DNA of 28,506 nt, taken from assembly GCA_900552715.1 (NCBI GenBank), contig USAV01000013.1, positions 1 through 28,506 on the forward strand. Reading direction: 5' to 3'. Below, one piece after another: positions 1 through 8,510 of the stretch. The position numbers and the translations under genes were made by a program. The notes beneath the pieces are model-generated. The model was not told the DNA's origin, made no database searches, and was given only the letters and a program-made list of their open reading frames with translations. The DNA comes from an uncultured Veillonella sp. GTDB lineage: Bacteria > Bacillota > Negativicutes > Veillonellales > Veillonellaceae. Every line of letters begins with the position of its first letter. The stretch's first letter is position 1.

Positions 1-1572
1 TTGAAATTACCTGCATGGCAAGCAACAAGTGTTGCTGCAATCGGTTCTTTCATCATCGCTATTACAGCATTCCAATCTGACCCATTCATTATGGTCACTG
101 GTGCCCTTGAAGGTGCCGCTTTGGCAATCTGGCCAATCCTATTAGTTATTACAGCTGCTATCTTCGTTTATAACTTGGTAGTACATACGAAAGCAATGGA
201 AACTATTAAAACAATGCTTTCTTCTGTAACATCTGATACTCGTGTACTTGCATTGTTACTTGCATGGGGCTTTGGTGCCTTCATGGAAGGTATGGCTGGC
301 TTTGGTACTGCCGTTGCAATTCCAGCTGCTATGATGGTTGCAGTAGGTTTTGATCCACTAAAATCTATCATCGCATGTCTCGTTGCGAACTCCGTACCAA
401 CAACATTTGGCTCCATCGGTATTCCAACAACTACTTTGGCATCCTTAACAAACCTTGATCCAAGCCATTTAGGTACATTCATTTCCGTACAATTATTCTT
501 ACTTAACCTTATCGCTCCATTCTTCGTTGTTATGATTATTGGTGGCGGTATCAAAGCGTTAAAAGGCGTATTCCTTGTTACATTACTTTCCGGTTTAGCA
601 TTAGCTGTTCCTGAAACTATAATCAACGCTGTAATGGGTCCAGAATTATCCGTAATTTCTGCATCCATCGTAATTATGGCAGTTATCATTGGTTGTGCAA
701 AAATTATGCCTCCTAATGATCCTGAATATGCAGTTAAACAAACTGGCGAAGTTCCTAAAGTTTCTGGTAGCGAAGGCCTTATTGCCGCAATGCCATTCAT
801 CTTGATCTTCGTATTATTGTTATTAACTTCCAAATTATTCCCTGCAATTAATGGTCCTCTTGCATCCATTAAAACATCTGTACCTATTTACCAAGGCGCT
901 GGTGCAAAACCTTACACATTCGTATGGATTGCAACTCCTGGTATCATGATCTTCATCGCTGGTATTGTTGGTGGTTTCATCCAAAAAGCAAAAGCTGGCG
1001 AAATCTTCGGTACATTGGGTTCCACAGTTAAAAACTTGAAATTCACATACCTTACAATCATCACAGTTGTTATGACAGCTAAATTGATGACTTACTCTGG
1101 TATGACTGCAGATATTGCGAAAGCAATGGTTGCTGGTACAGGTTCCTTGTATCCTCTATTCGCTCCTATCGTAGGTGCGTTGGGTGCCTTCTTAACTGGT
1201 TCCGGTACAAACTCCAACGTATTGTTTGGCCCACTTCAAATCGCTGCAGCTCAAGGTTTAGATCCTACAAACTTCGAAGACCTTGGCTTCTGGTTGGCAG
1301 CTGTTAACTCCGGTGCAGCTGGTATCGGTAAAATGTTGTCCCCACAATCCATCGCGATTTCTATTGGTGCCGTAGGTCCTGCTTTGAAAGCATACCTAGA
1401 AAACCACAAAGAAATTAACTCTGAAGAAGCTCACAACTTAGAACATGAAATCGAAGCAAGCGTTATCATGAACAGCGCGTTCAAATACTTCTTGATCTTC
1501 ATCATTATGCATGGTTGTATCTCCTTCTTCGGTCAACATTTCATCCATGAAATTCACCACTTCTTCTTCTAA
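1..1572 (+). CDS. lctP: L-lactate permease, 5'-truncated by window edge
   Basis: Integral membrane lactate:proton symporter of the LctP/GlcA family, which imports lactate (and possibly glycolate) for fermentation. The reading frame is open from base 1. The first codon is TTG with no visible upstream sequence, and the product begins inside what is normally the N-terminal part of the family, so I read base 1 as internal and some tens of residues as missing. The 523 residues seen are mostly hydrophobic helices. The stretch GFGAFMEGMAGFGTAVAIP (about residues 90-108) and the SGTNSNVLFGPLQ segment (about 401-413) are conserved family features. Strongly biased codon use suggests high expression. 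A clear terminator follows 14 bases after the stop. The family is confident; substrate preference between lactate and glycolate is not decided by sequence alone. Confidence 0.93.
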   Translation: MKLPAWQATSVAAIGSFIIAITAFQSDPFIMVTGALEGAALAIWPILLVITAAIFVYNLVVHTKAMETIKTMLSSVTSDTRVLALLLAWGFGAFMEGMAGFGTAVAIPAAMMVAVGFDPLKSIIACLVANSVPTTFGSIGIPTTTLASLTNLDPSHLGTFISVQLFLLNLIAPFFVVMIIGGGIKALKGVFLVTLLSGLALAVPETIINAVMGPELSVISASIVIMAVIIGCAKIMPPNDPEYAVKQTGEVPKVSGSEGLIAAMPFILIFVLLLLTSKLFPAINGPLASIKTSVPIYQGAGAKPYTFVWIATPGIMIFIAGIVGGFIQKAKAGEIFGTLGSTVKNLKFTYLTIITVVMTAKLMTYSGMTADIAKAMVAGTGSLYPLFAPIVGALGAFLTGSGTNSNVLFGPLQIAAAQGLDPTNFEDLGFWLAAVNSGAAGIGKMLSPQSIAISIGAVGPALKAYLENHKEINSEEAHNLEHEIEASVIMNSAFKYFLIFIIMHGCISFFGQHFIHEIHHFFF

Positions 1573-1585
1573 GATTTGGTAACAT

Positions 1586-1620
1586 AAAAAGAACAGCTCT
1601 TAATGAGCTGTTCTTTTTTA
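1586..1620 (+). terminator. Rho-independent terminator of lctP
   Basis: A perfect 9-bp stem, GAACAGCTC (1591-1599) with GAGCTGTTC (1605-1613), has a 5-base loop and runs into a T tract (1612-1619). Flanking A and T runs extend the stem. It lies directly after the permease stop codon. Confidence 0.93.
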
Positions 1621-1700
1621 TTGTTATATATTAGGATACTCCCAATAATGCTCCTTAAGGAGTTAATCCACATTGTTACACATTATAAGATCTCAGTCTA

Positions 1701-1985
1701 TTAATAGACCTCTTGCTCTACTTCCCATTTTGTAAATGTGCCAGTATCTGCATCGATTTCAAAGTCATATTCATAACCATTATAATGAATTTCACCTTCA
1801 TACTCTAAACGGCCACGATCATAATCGCGATTGAACTCAGTTACATTTGCAATCGTTGCACCTGGTACGCGTGCCAATGCACTTTGTACGGCCTCATCAG
1901 AACTAATAGCTTCCACTGAGGATACTATAGTACTACTCAGGACAGCTACTACAGTCAAAATCAAAGATTTTACCATTTTTTTCAT
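1701..1985 (-). CDS. Small secreted PepSY-domain protein
   Basis: Predicted 94-residue exported protein. I start it at the ATG at 1985 (MKKMVKSL...), because AGGAGAG lies about 7 bases upstream; the longer frame from 2006 has no better site. Residues 1-26 form a signal peptide: a Lys-rich start, a hydrophobic core, and a cleavage-like end at VEA. The mature part (ISSDEAVQSALARVPGATI... then YEGEIHYNGYEYDFEIDADTG) has the alpha-beta pattern and DADTG ending of PepSY domains. These are small periplasmic or cell-surface domains linked with protease inhibition or metal and membrane-associated systems. It is transcribed divergently from the drug exporter. The precise role is unknown. Confidence 0.8.
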   Translation of the reverse strand: MKKMVKSLILTVVAVLSSTIVSSVEAISSDEAVQSALARVPGATIANVTEFNRDYDRGRLEYEGEIHYNGYEYDFEIDADTGTFTKWEVEQEVY

Positions 1986-2101
1986 ATAATTCTCTCCTAC
2001 CCACATAAATCAAATTGATACTTTTAGATATAAATAATATAACTTATTGTAATCGATGAGAGAAAAGATAGCAAATCATAATTCTTATTAAGAAAAATCT
2101 A

Positions 2102-2130
2102 TAGAAATTATCTACTAATCATGTTACAAT
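2102..2130 (+). promoter_or_regulatory. Candidate promoter for the drug exporter
   Basis: TACAAT at 2125-2130 as -10 and TAGAAA at 2102-2107 as -35, with a 17-base spacer, is a fair sigma-70-type match. It would start RNA at about 2137, upstream of the hairpin at 2161-2186. Identified by eye only. Confidence 0.4.
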
Positions 2131-2160
2131 ACATCGTATCAAATAGAAAAAATTAAATGC

Positions 2161-2195
2161 AGTCTGCGAAGTGCGATTCGCAGGCTTTTATTTTT
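2161..2195 (+). terminator. Terminator-like hairpin in the leader of the exporter gene (possible attenuator)
   Basis: A 10-bp stem with one G-U pair, AGTCTGCGAA (2161-2170) with TTCGCAGGCT (2177-2186), has a 6-base loop and is followed by TTTATTTTT. The adjacent genes diverge from here, so there is no upstream + strand gene for it to terminate. It lies about 25 bases upstream of the exporter's ribosome binding site (AGGAGG, 2210-2215) and downstream of the candidate promoter, a layout typical of an attenuator or a short RNA. Confidence 0.6.
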
Positions 2196-2219
2196 CCCAT
2201 TTTAAGATAGGAGGATTTT

Positions 2220-3407
2220 ATGAATCAAGAAAATTCTGCTAAGGTTTCCTTTATCTTAGTAGTATTCCTTGGCATGTTAACAGCCATAACACCGCTTGCA
2301 ACAGATCTTTATTTGCCAGCATTGCCGATTATGCCTGGCGAATTAAATACAACCGCATCTAATATTCAAATGACCATTGGTATTATGACCTTTGGTGTTG
2401 CAGTAGGCCAATTATTTGGGGGTCCTATTAGCGATACAATGGGTCGTAAATTACCACTCATCGTAGGCAATTTACTATGTGTCATCTCTGGCATCATTTG
2501 TGCCTTTGCACCTAGCATCGAAATACTTTTACTAGGTAGATTCCTACAAGGTTTAACTGGTTCTGTAGGTGTTGTAATCGCCAAGGCTATCGCTCGAGAC
2601 TTTGCCTCTGGTCAAGAATTGACAAAACTCTTTGCCTTACTCATGATGGTTAACGGCTTAGCGCCAGTACTTGCCCCTCTCATAGGTGGCCAATTGCTCT
2701 TATTCACTACATGGCGTGTAATTTTTGTAATTCTAGCAGTATTCTCTGCTATTCTATTAGCAGGCTCACTTCTATTCCGTGAAAGCTTACCAAAAGAAAA
2801 ACGTGTTATTGGTGGCGTAGGTGTAGCAGTAAAAAATTATATTACGCTCATCAAAGATAAACCATTCTTAGGACAAACATTAATCCAATTATTTGCTTTT
2901 GGCGGATTTTTTGCATATATCTCAGGTTCATCCTTTGTATACCAAAATATTTTTAATCTTTCCGCCCAAGAATTTAGCTATCTGTTTGGTATCAACAGCT
3001 GTGGTATTGTCTTAGCTAGTGCCATCAGTAGTCGTGTTAGTAATGTGATAACAGCTAAACAATTACTAACATTCAGCCTGTGGCAACTTACAATCGGTTC
3101 CTTACTATTCTTAATTGCCATGATTTTCGAATGGTCACTCATTCCTGTAACAACTATCCTATTCTTTACCGTATGTACCGTATCCCTATTCGGATCCGCG
3201 TCCTTCTCCATGGCAATGACCAAATATGGAAAAATGGCCGGTAGTGCCTCTGCCATACTCGGCTTTGCTAGCATGTTTGCGGCAGGCATCGTATCTCCAC
3301 TCGTTGGTATTGGTGGGGATCATACAGGGGTACCCATGGGGATTACAATGCTAGTATGTGCAGTGCTTTCCTTATTGTGCCTATATGGTTTAGTTGAGAA
3401 AGAGTAA
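2220..3407 (+). CDS. Bcr/CflA-type MFS multidrug exporter
   Basis: 395-residue major facilitator superfamily transporter with about 12 hydrophobic helices, a proton-driven exporter in the inner membrane. The N-terminal ATDLYLPALPIMPGEL (about residues 27-42) and the motif-A loop GGPISDTMGRKLP (about 67-79) are typical of the Bcr/CflA drug-resistance subfamily. RGxxGxxG-like motif B appears as GRFLQGLTGSVG. Length matches the family at roughly 400 residues. ATG 2220 has AGGAGG 4-5 bases upstream. A terminator-like hairpin sits in its leader, which suggests regulated readthrough. Candidate substrates are drugs or small metabolites; none can be named from sequence. Confidence 0.87.
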   Translation: MNQENSAKVSFILVVFLGMLTAITPLATDLYLPALPIMPGELNTTASNIQMTIGIMTFGVAVGQLFGGPISDTMGRKLPLIVGNLLCVISGIICAFAPSIEILLLGRFLQGLTGSVGVVIAKAIARDFASGQELTKLFALLMMVNGLAPVLAPLIGGQLLLFTTWRVIFVILAVFSAILLAGSLLFRESLPKEKRVIGGVGVAVKNYITLIKDKPFLGQTLIQLFAFGGFFAYISGSSFVYQNIFNLSAQEFSYLFGINSCGIVLASAISSRVSNVITAKQLLTFSLWQLTIGSLLFLIAMIFEWSLIPVTTILFFTVCTVSLFGSASFSMAMTKYGKMAGSASAILGFASMFAAGIVSPLVGIGGDHTGVPMGITMLVCAVLSLLCLYGLVEKE

Positions 3408-3429
3408 TCTCTTTTAAGCATTTGTGTGA

Positions 3430-3587
3430 GCCTTACAATGGGGCCCCGTTACAATAGAATAAATTTTAGTATAAAAACAGCGTTACCTTCTTCTTGCTCA
3501 GTACGTCACTTCGTTCCGTAAAATCGCTTCGAAAAAGGTAACGCTATTTTTATTAATTTTTGCTATGAAGATGTCCCATTGTAAGGC
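3430..3587. repeat. MITE-like element, unit 1
   Basis: A 158-bp element bounded by perfect 13-bp terminal inverted repeats, GCCTTACAATGGG (3430-3442) and CCCATTGTAAGGC (3575-3587). Its centre is a hairpin with stem AGCGTTACCTT (3479-3489) / AAGGTAACGCT (3535-3545), extended by A5/T5 on the flanks, around a 45-base loop. It has no coding capacity. The right end (3562-3584) reappears inverted in unit 2 (3816-3838) with 22 of 23 bases matching. The central hairpin with T runs on both sides could also act as a two-way terminator for the convergent exporter and activase genes. Confidence 0.75.
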
Positions 3588-3727
3588 TTTAAAACTCTGT
3601 CTAAAATAGATTACTTCTTATTCCCTACAAACACCATAAGCACAATAAAAGAAAGCTACTGTCCAACTGATTGTAGGAAAAAAGAGATGTGGCATAGCCA
3701 AATCTCCTTTCTCCCCCTCCCATTTCC

Positions 3728-4053
3728 GTTAGGTGTATTGCTAATTTTTTGTAAATAATAAGATAACAAACTCGATGGAGCTATTAGGGATATAGTAAAT
3801 TGGATTACTTACATTTTATAATGGGACATCTTCATAGCGGGTGTATATAGAAAAGAATACAGCCCTCTCTGCAGCGATTTTACGGAGCGTAGTGACGTAC
3901 CTGAGCCAAGAGAGGGCTGTATTTTTTCTATACTAATGATATGCAGTTGTATCCGGGCCCCATTATAAAATGAAAGCACCTTATCGCTTATTTACAATAG
4001 CTCCATCGAGTTACACAACTATTATTGGGGCTAAAATTAGCAATACATCTAAC
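3728..4053. repeat. Nested imperfect palindrome enclosing MITE-like unit 2
   Basis: A 326-bp inverted-repeat structure. The outer arms are the 21-base segments 3728-3748 and 4033-4053 (20 of 21 complementary, core GTATTGCTAATTTT). The second arms are AACTCGATGGAGCTATT (3769-3785) and its exact complement at 3996-4012. The inner element is at 3812-3972. Each arm layer is separated by diverged sequence, so this looks like element inserted within element, or a decayed large palindrome. Confidence 0.7.
3812..3972. repeat. MITE-like element, unit 2 (opposite orientation to unit 1)
   Basis: A 161-bp element with perfect 14-bp ends CATTTTATAATGGG (3812-3825) and CCCATTATAAAATG (3959-3972). Its central hairpin has a 15-bp perfect stem AATACAGCCCTCTCT (3856-3870) / AGAGAGGGCTGTATT (3909-3923), flanked by further pairing and T runs. 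The ends resemble those of unit 1, and the loop matches the reverse complement of the unit 1 loop, although the two stems have unrelated sequence. Confidence 0.75.
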
Positions 4054-4085
4054 ATGGCCCCATTGAAAATATAACGGAGCACCTC

Positions 4086-7000
4086 TTATTCAAACATTGT
4101 CGATAGTAGTAGTTTCAATCTATTTGCTTGGTTTACTGCACTGGAGCCTGGATCGTAGTCGATGGCAGCAATGCGCACGTCTGGATAGGCAGCGGATAGT
4201 GTTTTTACCATGCCTTTACCTGTTACGTGGTTTGGTAAGCAGCCAAATGGTTGCAAGCATACGATTTGTTTTGCCCCTTTTTCGATGAGGTCAATCATAT
4301 CGCCTGTAAGGAACCAGCCTTCACCGCATTGGTTACCAAGGCCAATGTATTGAGCTGCTTCTTTTGCTACTTCTGTCATACGTTGTAGAGGGTCGAAGTG
4401 TTTGGACGCCGCTACGGCTTTAGCGTATGGCAAGCGGTAGAGTTCAAGGGCTTCACGAGCCAATGTACCGAAGAAGCCAGATAGCCATGTACCATCAAGG
4501 TGTTTAGCACGGTATGTACTATCCATTGCGCAGTACAAGAAGAAGTCTAATAGGCCAGATGTAACAACTTCGCCACCTTCTTTTTCAATGAGTTCATTGA
4601 TATGGTTATTAGCACTCGGATGGAACTTAACGTAAATTTCCCCTACGACGCCAACGCGAGGTTTTTGTATATCTTTATTAACTGGCAAGTTATCAAAGTC
4701 ATGAATGATTTCTTTGATGTACTTATTGTACTGACGAAGGCTTGCAGATGTAATGTTTTGCTGTAATTTTTTAATCCAGTAATCACATAATGCATCCGTA
4801 GAGCCTGGGTTAGTTTCGTATGGACGTGTAGCCAATACACATTGCATGAGGGCATCACCGTAAACAACGGCTTGGATCATACGATGTAAGAAACCTTTTG
4901 TCAATTTGAAGCCTGGTTGACGTTCCATGTCGCTCGCATTGAGGGATAGGATTGGTACTTGCTTCATACCGGCATCGATTAAAGCCTTACGCAAGTAACC
5001 GATGTAGTTTGTAGCACGACAACCACCACCTGTTTGGGAGATGATAACAGCCGTTTTATTGATATCATATTTACCAGATAATAGAGCAGACATGAGCTGA
5101 CCTACAACGATAATCGCTGGGTAACATGCATCATTATTGATGTATTTTAATCCCACTTCAATGTCGTCACGCGTTGGAGCTGGCAACATTTCAAAGTCAT
5201 AGCCTTCATTTTTGAGGACTGGATCTAAGAGACTAAAATGCAATGGTGACATTTGTGGCACCAAGATTTTATAAGTCTTACGCATTTCCTCAGTGAACAC
5301 AACGCGATTATAATCGTACGTTGGTAATTGCTCTTCCACCACTTCTGGTGCTTCTGGGTTATGATGACGACGCAAGCTACGTTCCATTACGGATTGCAAG
5401 GAACGCAAACGGATGGTTACAGCACCAAGGTTTGTACCTTCATCAATTTTGAGTAAGGTATGAATTTTATGGTTTGCTGAAAGTATATCTTTAACTTGAT
5501 CCGCTACGATAGAGTCAAGGCCACAACCGAAGGAGTTAAGTTCAACGATTTGGAAGCCTTCAGTTCTACTTACGAATTCAGCAGCGCGATATAAACGGCT
5601 ATGGTAGGACCATTGGTCTACAACACGTAAATGCTTGATTTCATTGCCTAGTGGAGCAACACCATCTTCTGTAAGAACAGCCATACCAAGAGATGTAATA
5701 AGCTCTGGAATACCGTGGTTAATACCGGAGTCCAAATGATATGGACGACCAGCTAATACGATGGTAGGAATTTGTTCTGCTACGAGGCGAGATACGGTTT
5801 TCTTTGTCGTTTCACGGTAAGAAGCCTTACAGTTTTCTTGTTCTTCCCAAGCTTTTTCTACAGCATTAGCAATATCTTTCTTCTTGAGGTTCAAGAAGTC
5901 CAATGCTTTCACAAGAGCAGGAACAAGAGATTTTTTATCAGCCAATGGCAAGAATGGTGCGTGGAATGGAGTATCCCCTAGAACCTCTTGCATGTTGTTT
6001 TTAATAAGTTCTGGATAGGAAATAACCATTGGACAATGGTAATTATTGTCACGGCTAAATTCCTTAGGGCCATGTTGAATACAAGGATACCAAACAAAGT
6101 CTACCTGTGCATTCGCAAGATCGCGAATATGACCATGAACAGCTTTTGCTGGATAGCAAGCTGTATCGGATGGGATTGTATCGATAGCCTTGTTGTATTG
6201 GTCCTTCGTTGTGTAATCGGAAAGGATTACTTCATAGCCAAGTGTATTAAAGAATGTAAACCAGAATGGGAAATCCTCGTACATGTTGAGGACTCGAGGA
6301 ATACCTACGCGCATTTTACCTTCGAACTCTGGAATATTTTTCTTTAAGTAGTAGTCGAAGTAACGACGCAATTTAACGTCTACTAAGTTAGGAACTGCTT
6401 TGCGTTCCTCTTGAATCATACCGCCTGCACCGCGGTCACAACGGTTACCCGTTACGTAGGTACGACCATCGGAGAAAGCGTTGATGGTAAGCATACAATT
6501 GTTAGAGCAAAGTCCACAATTGCGCATTGTCGTAGATACTTGTAAAGAGTTAAGACCGTTGCTATCGAGCAAAGTACTTTTTTCCTTTTGTAGCTCTTCT
6601 GCTGTTTCAGCTGCAAGAAGGGCCATACCATACGCACCCATCAAGCCAGATACGTCAGGACGAATTACTTCTACGCCCATCAATTTCTCGAAGGCACGCA
6701 ATACGGATTCATTGTAGAATGTACCGCCTTGTACAACGATATGATCGCCCAATTCTTTAGGATCTTTTACCTTAAGAACCTTATAAAGGGCATTTTTAAT
6801 AACAGAGTAAGCAAGGCCTGCTGCGATATCTTGTACCGTAGCACCTTCTTTTTGAGCCTGCTTAACTTTAGAGTTCATAAATACAGTACAACGAGAGCCC
6901 AAGTCGATTGGCAAGGATGCCAACAAACCTTCCTTCGCGAATTGGTCGATTGGAATGCGTAGACCGGATGCGAATGTATCGATGAAGGAACCACAACCAG

Positions 7001-8339
7001 AGGAGCATGCTTCGTTCAATACGATATCTTCGATATAGCCATCACGGACCTTACAACATTTCATATCTTGACCGCCGATGTCCAAGATAAAGGAAACATC
7101 AGGGCAGAAGTAGCGAGCTGCACGATAGTGAGCCATTGTTTCTACTTCACCAATATCGATACCAAGGGCGCGTTTAAGGAACGCTTCGCCGTAGCCAGTT
7201 ACACCAGAATGCGCAATATAAGCGCCTTTTGGTAACAGTTCATAAATTTTCTCGATCATTTCACGAGATTTTTCTAATGGTTTACCATGGTTTGGACCAT
7301 AGTGAGAGAAGATAATTTCCTTATTACTATTGATGAGAACTACCTTAAGTGTAGTAGAACCCGCATCAATACCAAGGTAACAAGGCCCTTGCGCATCTTC
7401 AATGTTTGCCTTTGGCGTTACTGCCTTAGCATGACGAGCGCGGAATTCTTCTAATTCTTGTTCATTTTTAAATAGAGGTTCTACACGATCTGTAGCCTCC
7501 ATAGGAATACCGATGAGGGCACCAATTTCTTTTGTTAATTGGCCAACTGTAATCTCACGACAGTCTTCTTTCATCAAAGCCGCCCCTAAAGCGATGAACA
7601 ATTCACCATTCTCAGGGATAATGCGATGCGCTTCATCTAGTTCTAAGGTATCGCAGAAGCATTGGCGCAATTCAGACAAGAATGTCAATGGACCGCCAAG
7701 GAATGCTACATTACCTTCAATTTTATGACCGCATGCAAGGCCCGCAATTGTTTGGTTTACAATCGCTTGGAATACGGATTTTGCAATATTTTCATGAGAT
7801 GCGCCTTGGTTTAACAAAGCTTGTACGTCTGTTTTAGCAAATACGCCACAGCGTGCTGCAATTGGATAAATCGTATCAGCATTCATGGCCAATTGGTTAA
7901 GACCAGATGCATCAGTTTGCAATAAAGTCGCCATTTGGTCGATGAAAGCGCCTGTACCACCAGCACAAGAGCCATTCATACGATGTTCTGCAGTTTGACC
8001 TAAGTAGGTAACCTTCGCATCTTCACCACCAAGTTCGATAATAACATCAGTTTCTGGGTACAACGCTTTTACAGCACGTGTTTCAGCAATAACCTCTTGT
8101 ACGAATGGAATGCGTACCTTTTCAGCCATCGCCATACCACCAGAACCGGTAATACATACATGAACTTGATCATTTTCATGGCCCACTTGAGCCTCTTGGA
8201 GCAAGGTATATACGGTGTCCAAAATGTTCGCATAATGGCGTATGTACTTTTTATACAAATAATTATCGTGTTCGTCTAATAGTACAACTTTAACCGTTGT
8301 AGAGCCCACGTCAATACCCATGCGTAGCATGTGTTGCAT
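4086..8339 (-). CDS. Giant 2-hydroxyacyl-CoA dehydratase activase-type protein (tandem ATPase fusion)
   Basis: 1417-residue fusion of the BadF/BadG/HgdC ATPase superfamily. I start at ATG 8339 (MQHMLRMGIDVGS), preceded by GAGAGGT; the frame could run 11 codons further upstream. The first ATPase domain (about 1-270) has GIDVGSTTVKVVL, the glycine-rich NGSCAGGTGAFIDQ (123-134) and C164 in RCGVFAKTDVQ, matching the iron-sulfur cysteines of activases. A second ATPase copy (about 325-595) has LGIDAGSTTLKVVLI, ACSSGCGSF and RCTVFMNSK. Then come a CxxC-type segment (RNCGLCSNNC), a DUF2229-like domain (KMRVGIPRVLNMYEDFPFWF) and a C-terminal HgdB/dehydratase-like region. Activases use ATP to inject an electron into radical dehydratases. 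No dehydratase genes adjoin it, so its partner is unknown. It is monocistronic here and convergent with the exporter. Confidence 0.85.
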   Translation of the reverse strand: MQHMLRMGIDVGSTTVKVVLLDEHDNYLYKKYIRHYANILDTVYTLLQEAQVGHENDQVHVCITGSGGMAMAEKVRIPFVQEVIAETRAVKALYPETDVIIELGGEDAKVTYLGQTAEHRMNGSCAGGTGAFIDQMATLLQTDASGLNQLAMNADTIYPIAARCGVFAKTDVQALLNQGASHENIAKSVFQAIVNQTIAGLACGHKIEGNVAFLGGPLTFLSELRQCFCDTLELDEAHRIIPENGELFIALGAALMKEDCREITVGQLTKEIGALIGIPMEATDRVEPLFKNEQELEEFRARHAKAVTPKANIEDAQGPCYLGIDAGSTTLKVVLINSNKEIIFSHYGPNHGKPLEKSREMIEKIYELLPKGAYIAHSGVTGYGEAFLKRALGIDIGEVETMAHYRAARYFCPDVSFILDIGGQDMKCCKVRDGYIEDIVLNEACSSGCGSFIDTFASGLRIPIDQFAKEGLLASLPIDLGSRCTVFMNSKVKQAQKEGATVQDIAAGLAYSVIKNALYKVLKVKDPKELGDHIVVQGGTFYNESVLRAFEKLMGVEVIRPDVSGLMGAYGMALLAAETAEELQKEKSTLLDSNGLNSLQVSTTMRNCGLCSNNCMLTINAFSDGRTYVTGNRCDRGAGGMIQEERKAVPNLVDVKLRRYFDYYLKKNIPEFEGKMRVGIPRVLNMYEDFPFWFTFFNTLGYEVILSDYTTKDQYNKAIDTIPSDTACYPAKAVHGHIRDLANAQVDFVWYPCIQHGPKEFSRDNNYHCPMVISYPELIKNNMQEVLGDTPFHAPFLPLADKKSLVPALVKALDFLNLKKKDIANAVEKAWEEQENCKASYRETTKKTVSRLVAEQIPTIVLAGRPYHLDSGINHGIPELITSLGMAVLTEDGVAPLGNEIKHLRVVDQWSYHSRLYRAAEFVSRTEGFQIVELNSFGCGLDSIVADQVKDILSANHKIHTLLKIDEGTNLGAVTIRLRSLQSVMERSLRRHHNPEAPEVVEEQLPTYDYNRVVFTEEMRKTYKILVPQMSPLHFSLLDPVLKNEGYDFEMLPAPTRDDIEVGLKYINNDACYPAIIVVGQLMSALLSGKYDINKTAVIISQTGGGCRATNYIGYLRKALIDAGMKQVPILSLNASDMERQPGFKLTKGFLHRMIQAVVYGDALMQCVLATRPYETNPGSTDALCDYWIKKLQQNITSASLRQYNKYIKEIIHDFDNLPVNKDIQKPRVGVVGEIYVKFHPSANNHINELIEKEGGEVVTSGLLDFFLYCAMDSTYRAKHLDGTWLSGFFGTLAREALELYRLPYAKAVAASKHFDPLQRMTEVAKEAAQYIGLGNQCGEGWFLTGDMIDLIEKGAKQIVCLQPFGCLPNHVTGKGMVKTLSAAYPDVRIAAIDYDPGSSAVNQANRLKLLLSTMFE

Positions 8340-8389
8340 AAATACCTCTCTTTTCAAAAACCGTATGACCACACAAGATCATACTCATA

Positions 8390-8473
8390 TTGTGAAAGTA
8401 GTACATTTACTATGAATTTCTCATAAAATATACTAAGCATCTAATTAAATTAGATGAGGATACACTTTCACAA
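8390..8473. promoter_or_regulatory. Inverted repeat and palindrome in the activase leader
   Basis: TTGTGAAAGT (8390-8399) and its exact complement ACTTTCACAA (8464-8473) enclose the near-perfect palindrome CATCTAATTAAATTAGATG (8438-8456). On the - strand this lies between a TATAAT box (8505-8510) and the activase start, so it could be an operator pair or fold in the mRNA leader. Confidence 0.4.
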
Positions 8474-8504
8474 AAATATCTAATTTTTTAAATATCCTAT
8501 ACAT

Positions 8505-8510
8505 ATTATA
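8505..8510 (-). promoter_or_regulatory. Candidate -10 box for the activase gene
   Basis: TATAAT on the - strand, preceded by TG, lies about 165 bases upstream of the activase start. No good -35 is seen at 17 bases. The rest of 8340-8787 holds another hairpin (8542-8567, ATATTCCA/TGGAATAT) and the pdu terminator, and no gene. Confidence 0.35.

Noticed and set aside
168..869. A 233-codon open frame on the - strand opposite the lactate permease
   Set aside because: Lies wholly inside a well-conserved gene, has no ribosome site and no recognisable domain; an antisense shadow.
2121..2156. An 11-codon ORF (ATG to TAA) upstream of the exporter attenuator, as a possible leader peptide
   Set aside because: It overlaps the candidate -10 box and has no ribosome site, so it would not be transcribed in full from that promoter.
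3430..4053. CRISPR array or phage attachment site
   Set aside because: Repeats are inverted, not direct with regular spacers, and no cas or integrase gene is present.
4643..4867. Open frame overlapping the activase on the same strand
   Set aside because: Out-of-frame shadow without a start signal or domain.
8390..8473. A true Rex operator
   Set aside because: TTGTGAAA and TTTCACAA are present, but 64 bases apart instead of the few bases of a Rex palindrome, and other copies are single half-sites.
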